The notes under the pieces are model-generated. The model made no database searches. It was not told where the DNA came from and worked only from the letters and a program-made list of their open reading frames with translations. Positions 6,138-6,184 of a stretch of DNA of 6,184 nucleotides are shown in pieces. A program made the translations under genes and the position numbers. Numbering within the stretch: the first letter of the stretch is position 1; each line of letters starts with the position of its first letter. This DNA comes from Candidatus Omnitrophota bacterium (GTDB lineage Bacteria; Omnitrophota; Gorgyraeia; Zapsychrales; Fredricksoniimonadaceae). The stretch covers positions 1 through 6,184 of the forward strand of contig JAEUSC010000171.1 of assembly GCA_016789035.1 (NCBI GenBank), in the 5' to 3' direction.

Positions 6138-6184
6138 ATGCGACTTTTATCTATAATTATTGGATTGACCTTTTTCCTGGCTGG
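6138..6184 (+). CDS. 5' end of a gene beginning with a signal-peptide-like segment (partial)
   Basis: An open frame starts at the ATG at 6138 and runs off the right edge. The 15 complete codons read MRLLSIIIGLTFFLA: a positive residue followed by an uninterrupted hydrophobic stretch, as expected of an export signal or first membrane helix. It is divergent from the transporter gene across 115 bp, so a shared envelope role is possible but is inference only. The family cannot be told from this fragment. Confidence 0.5.
   Translation, partial: MRLLSIIIGLTFFLA

Overview
The window comes from a bacterial chromosome with moderate G+C content (mid-to-upper 40s percent by eye). Secretion signals, a 12-helix RND/MMPL-type membrane protein and a signal-peptide cyclophilin suggest a Gram-negative bacterium. 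No marker here fixes the phylum. The gene mix would suit an uncultured lineage such as Omnitrophota, but that is a guess. Coding is dense, with no transposases, tRNA/rRNA genes, CRISPR arrays or phage genes.

Layout, left to right: (i) the last 38 codons of an unrecognised + strand gene, ending at 118; (ii) a small + strand gene (165-611) for a divergent IscU/NifU-N-like protein with its own sigma70-type promoter; (iii) a bidirectional terminator (638-668) shared with the convergent ilvBN unit; (iv) ilvN (707-1213, -) and ilvB (1300-3033, -), the regulatory and catalytic subunits of acetohydroxyacid synthase, separated by 86 bp filled with ACGT-core repeats and a perfect inverted repeat; (v) a divergent promoter region (3034-3230); (vi) a + strand cyclophilin-type peptidyl-prolyl isomerase (3231-3815) with a signal peptide and a second in-frame start that has its own ribosome binding site; (vii) a strong terminator (3842-3886) overlapping the 3' end of (viii) a 716-residue RND/MMPL-family transporter on the - strand (3872-6022); (ix) a 115-bp divergent promoter region where both flanking genes appear to be transcribed from at or almost at their start codons; and (x) the first codons of a + strand gene (6138 onward) that begins with a probable signal peptide.

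The genes do not form one pathway. ilvBN is a clear two-gene operon for the first common step of branched-chain amino acid synthesis. The other genes are separate units for Fe-S-type chemistry (inferred), protein folding and envelope transport. I see no convincing new multi-gene system. The points most worth a second look are the IscU-like protein without the His-Cys ligand pair, the cyclophilin with two possible starts, the RND protein with only one of two proton-relay aspartates, the leaderless-looking divergent promoters, and the repeat cluster inside the ilvBN operon.
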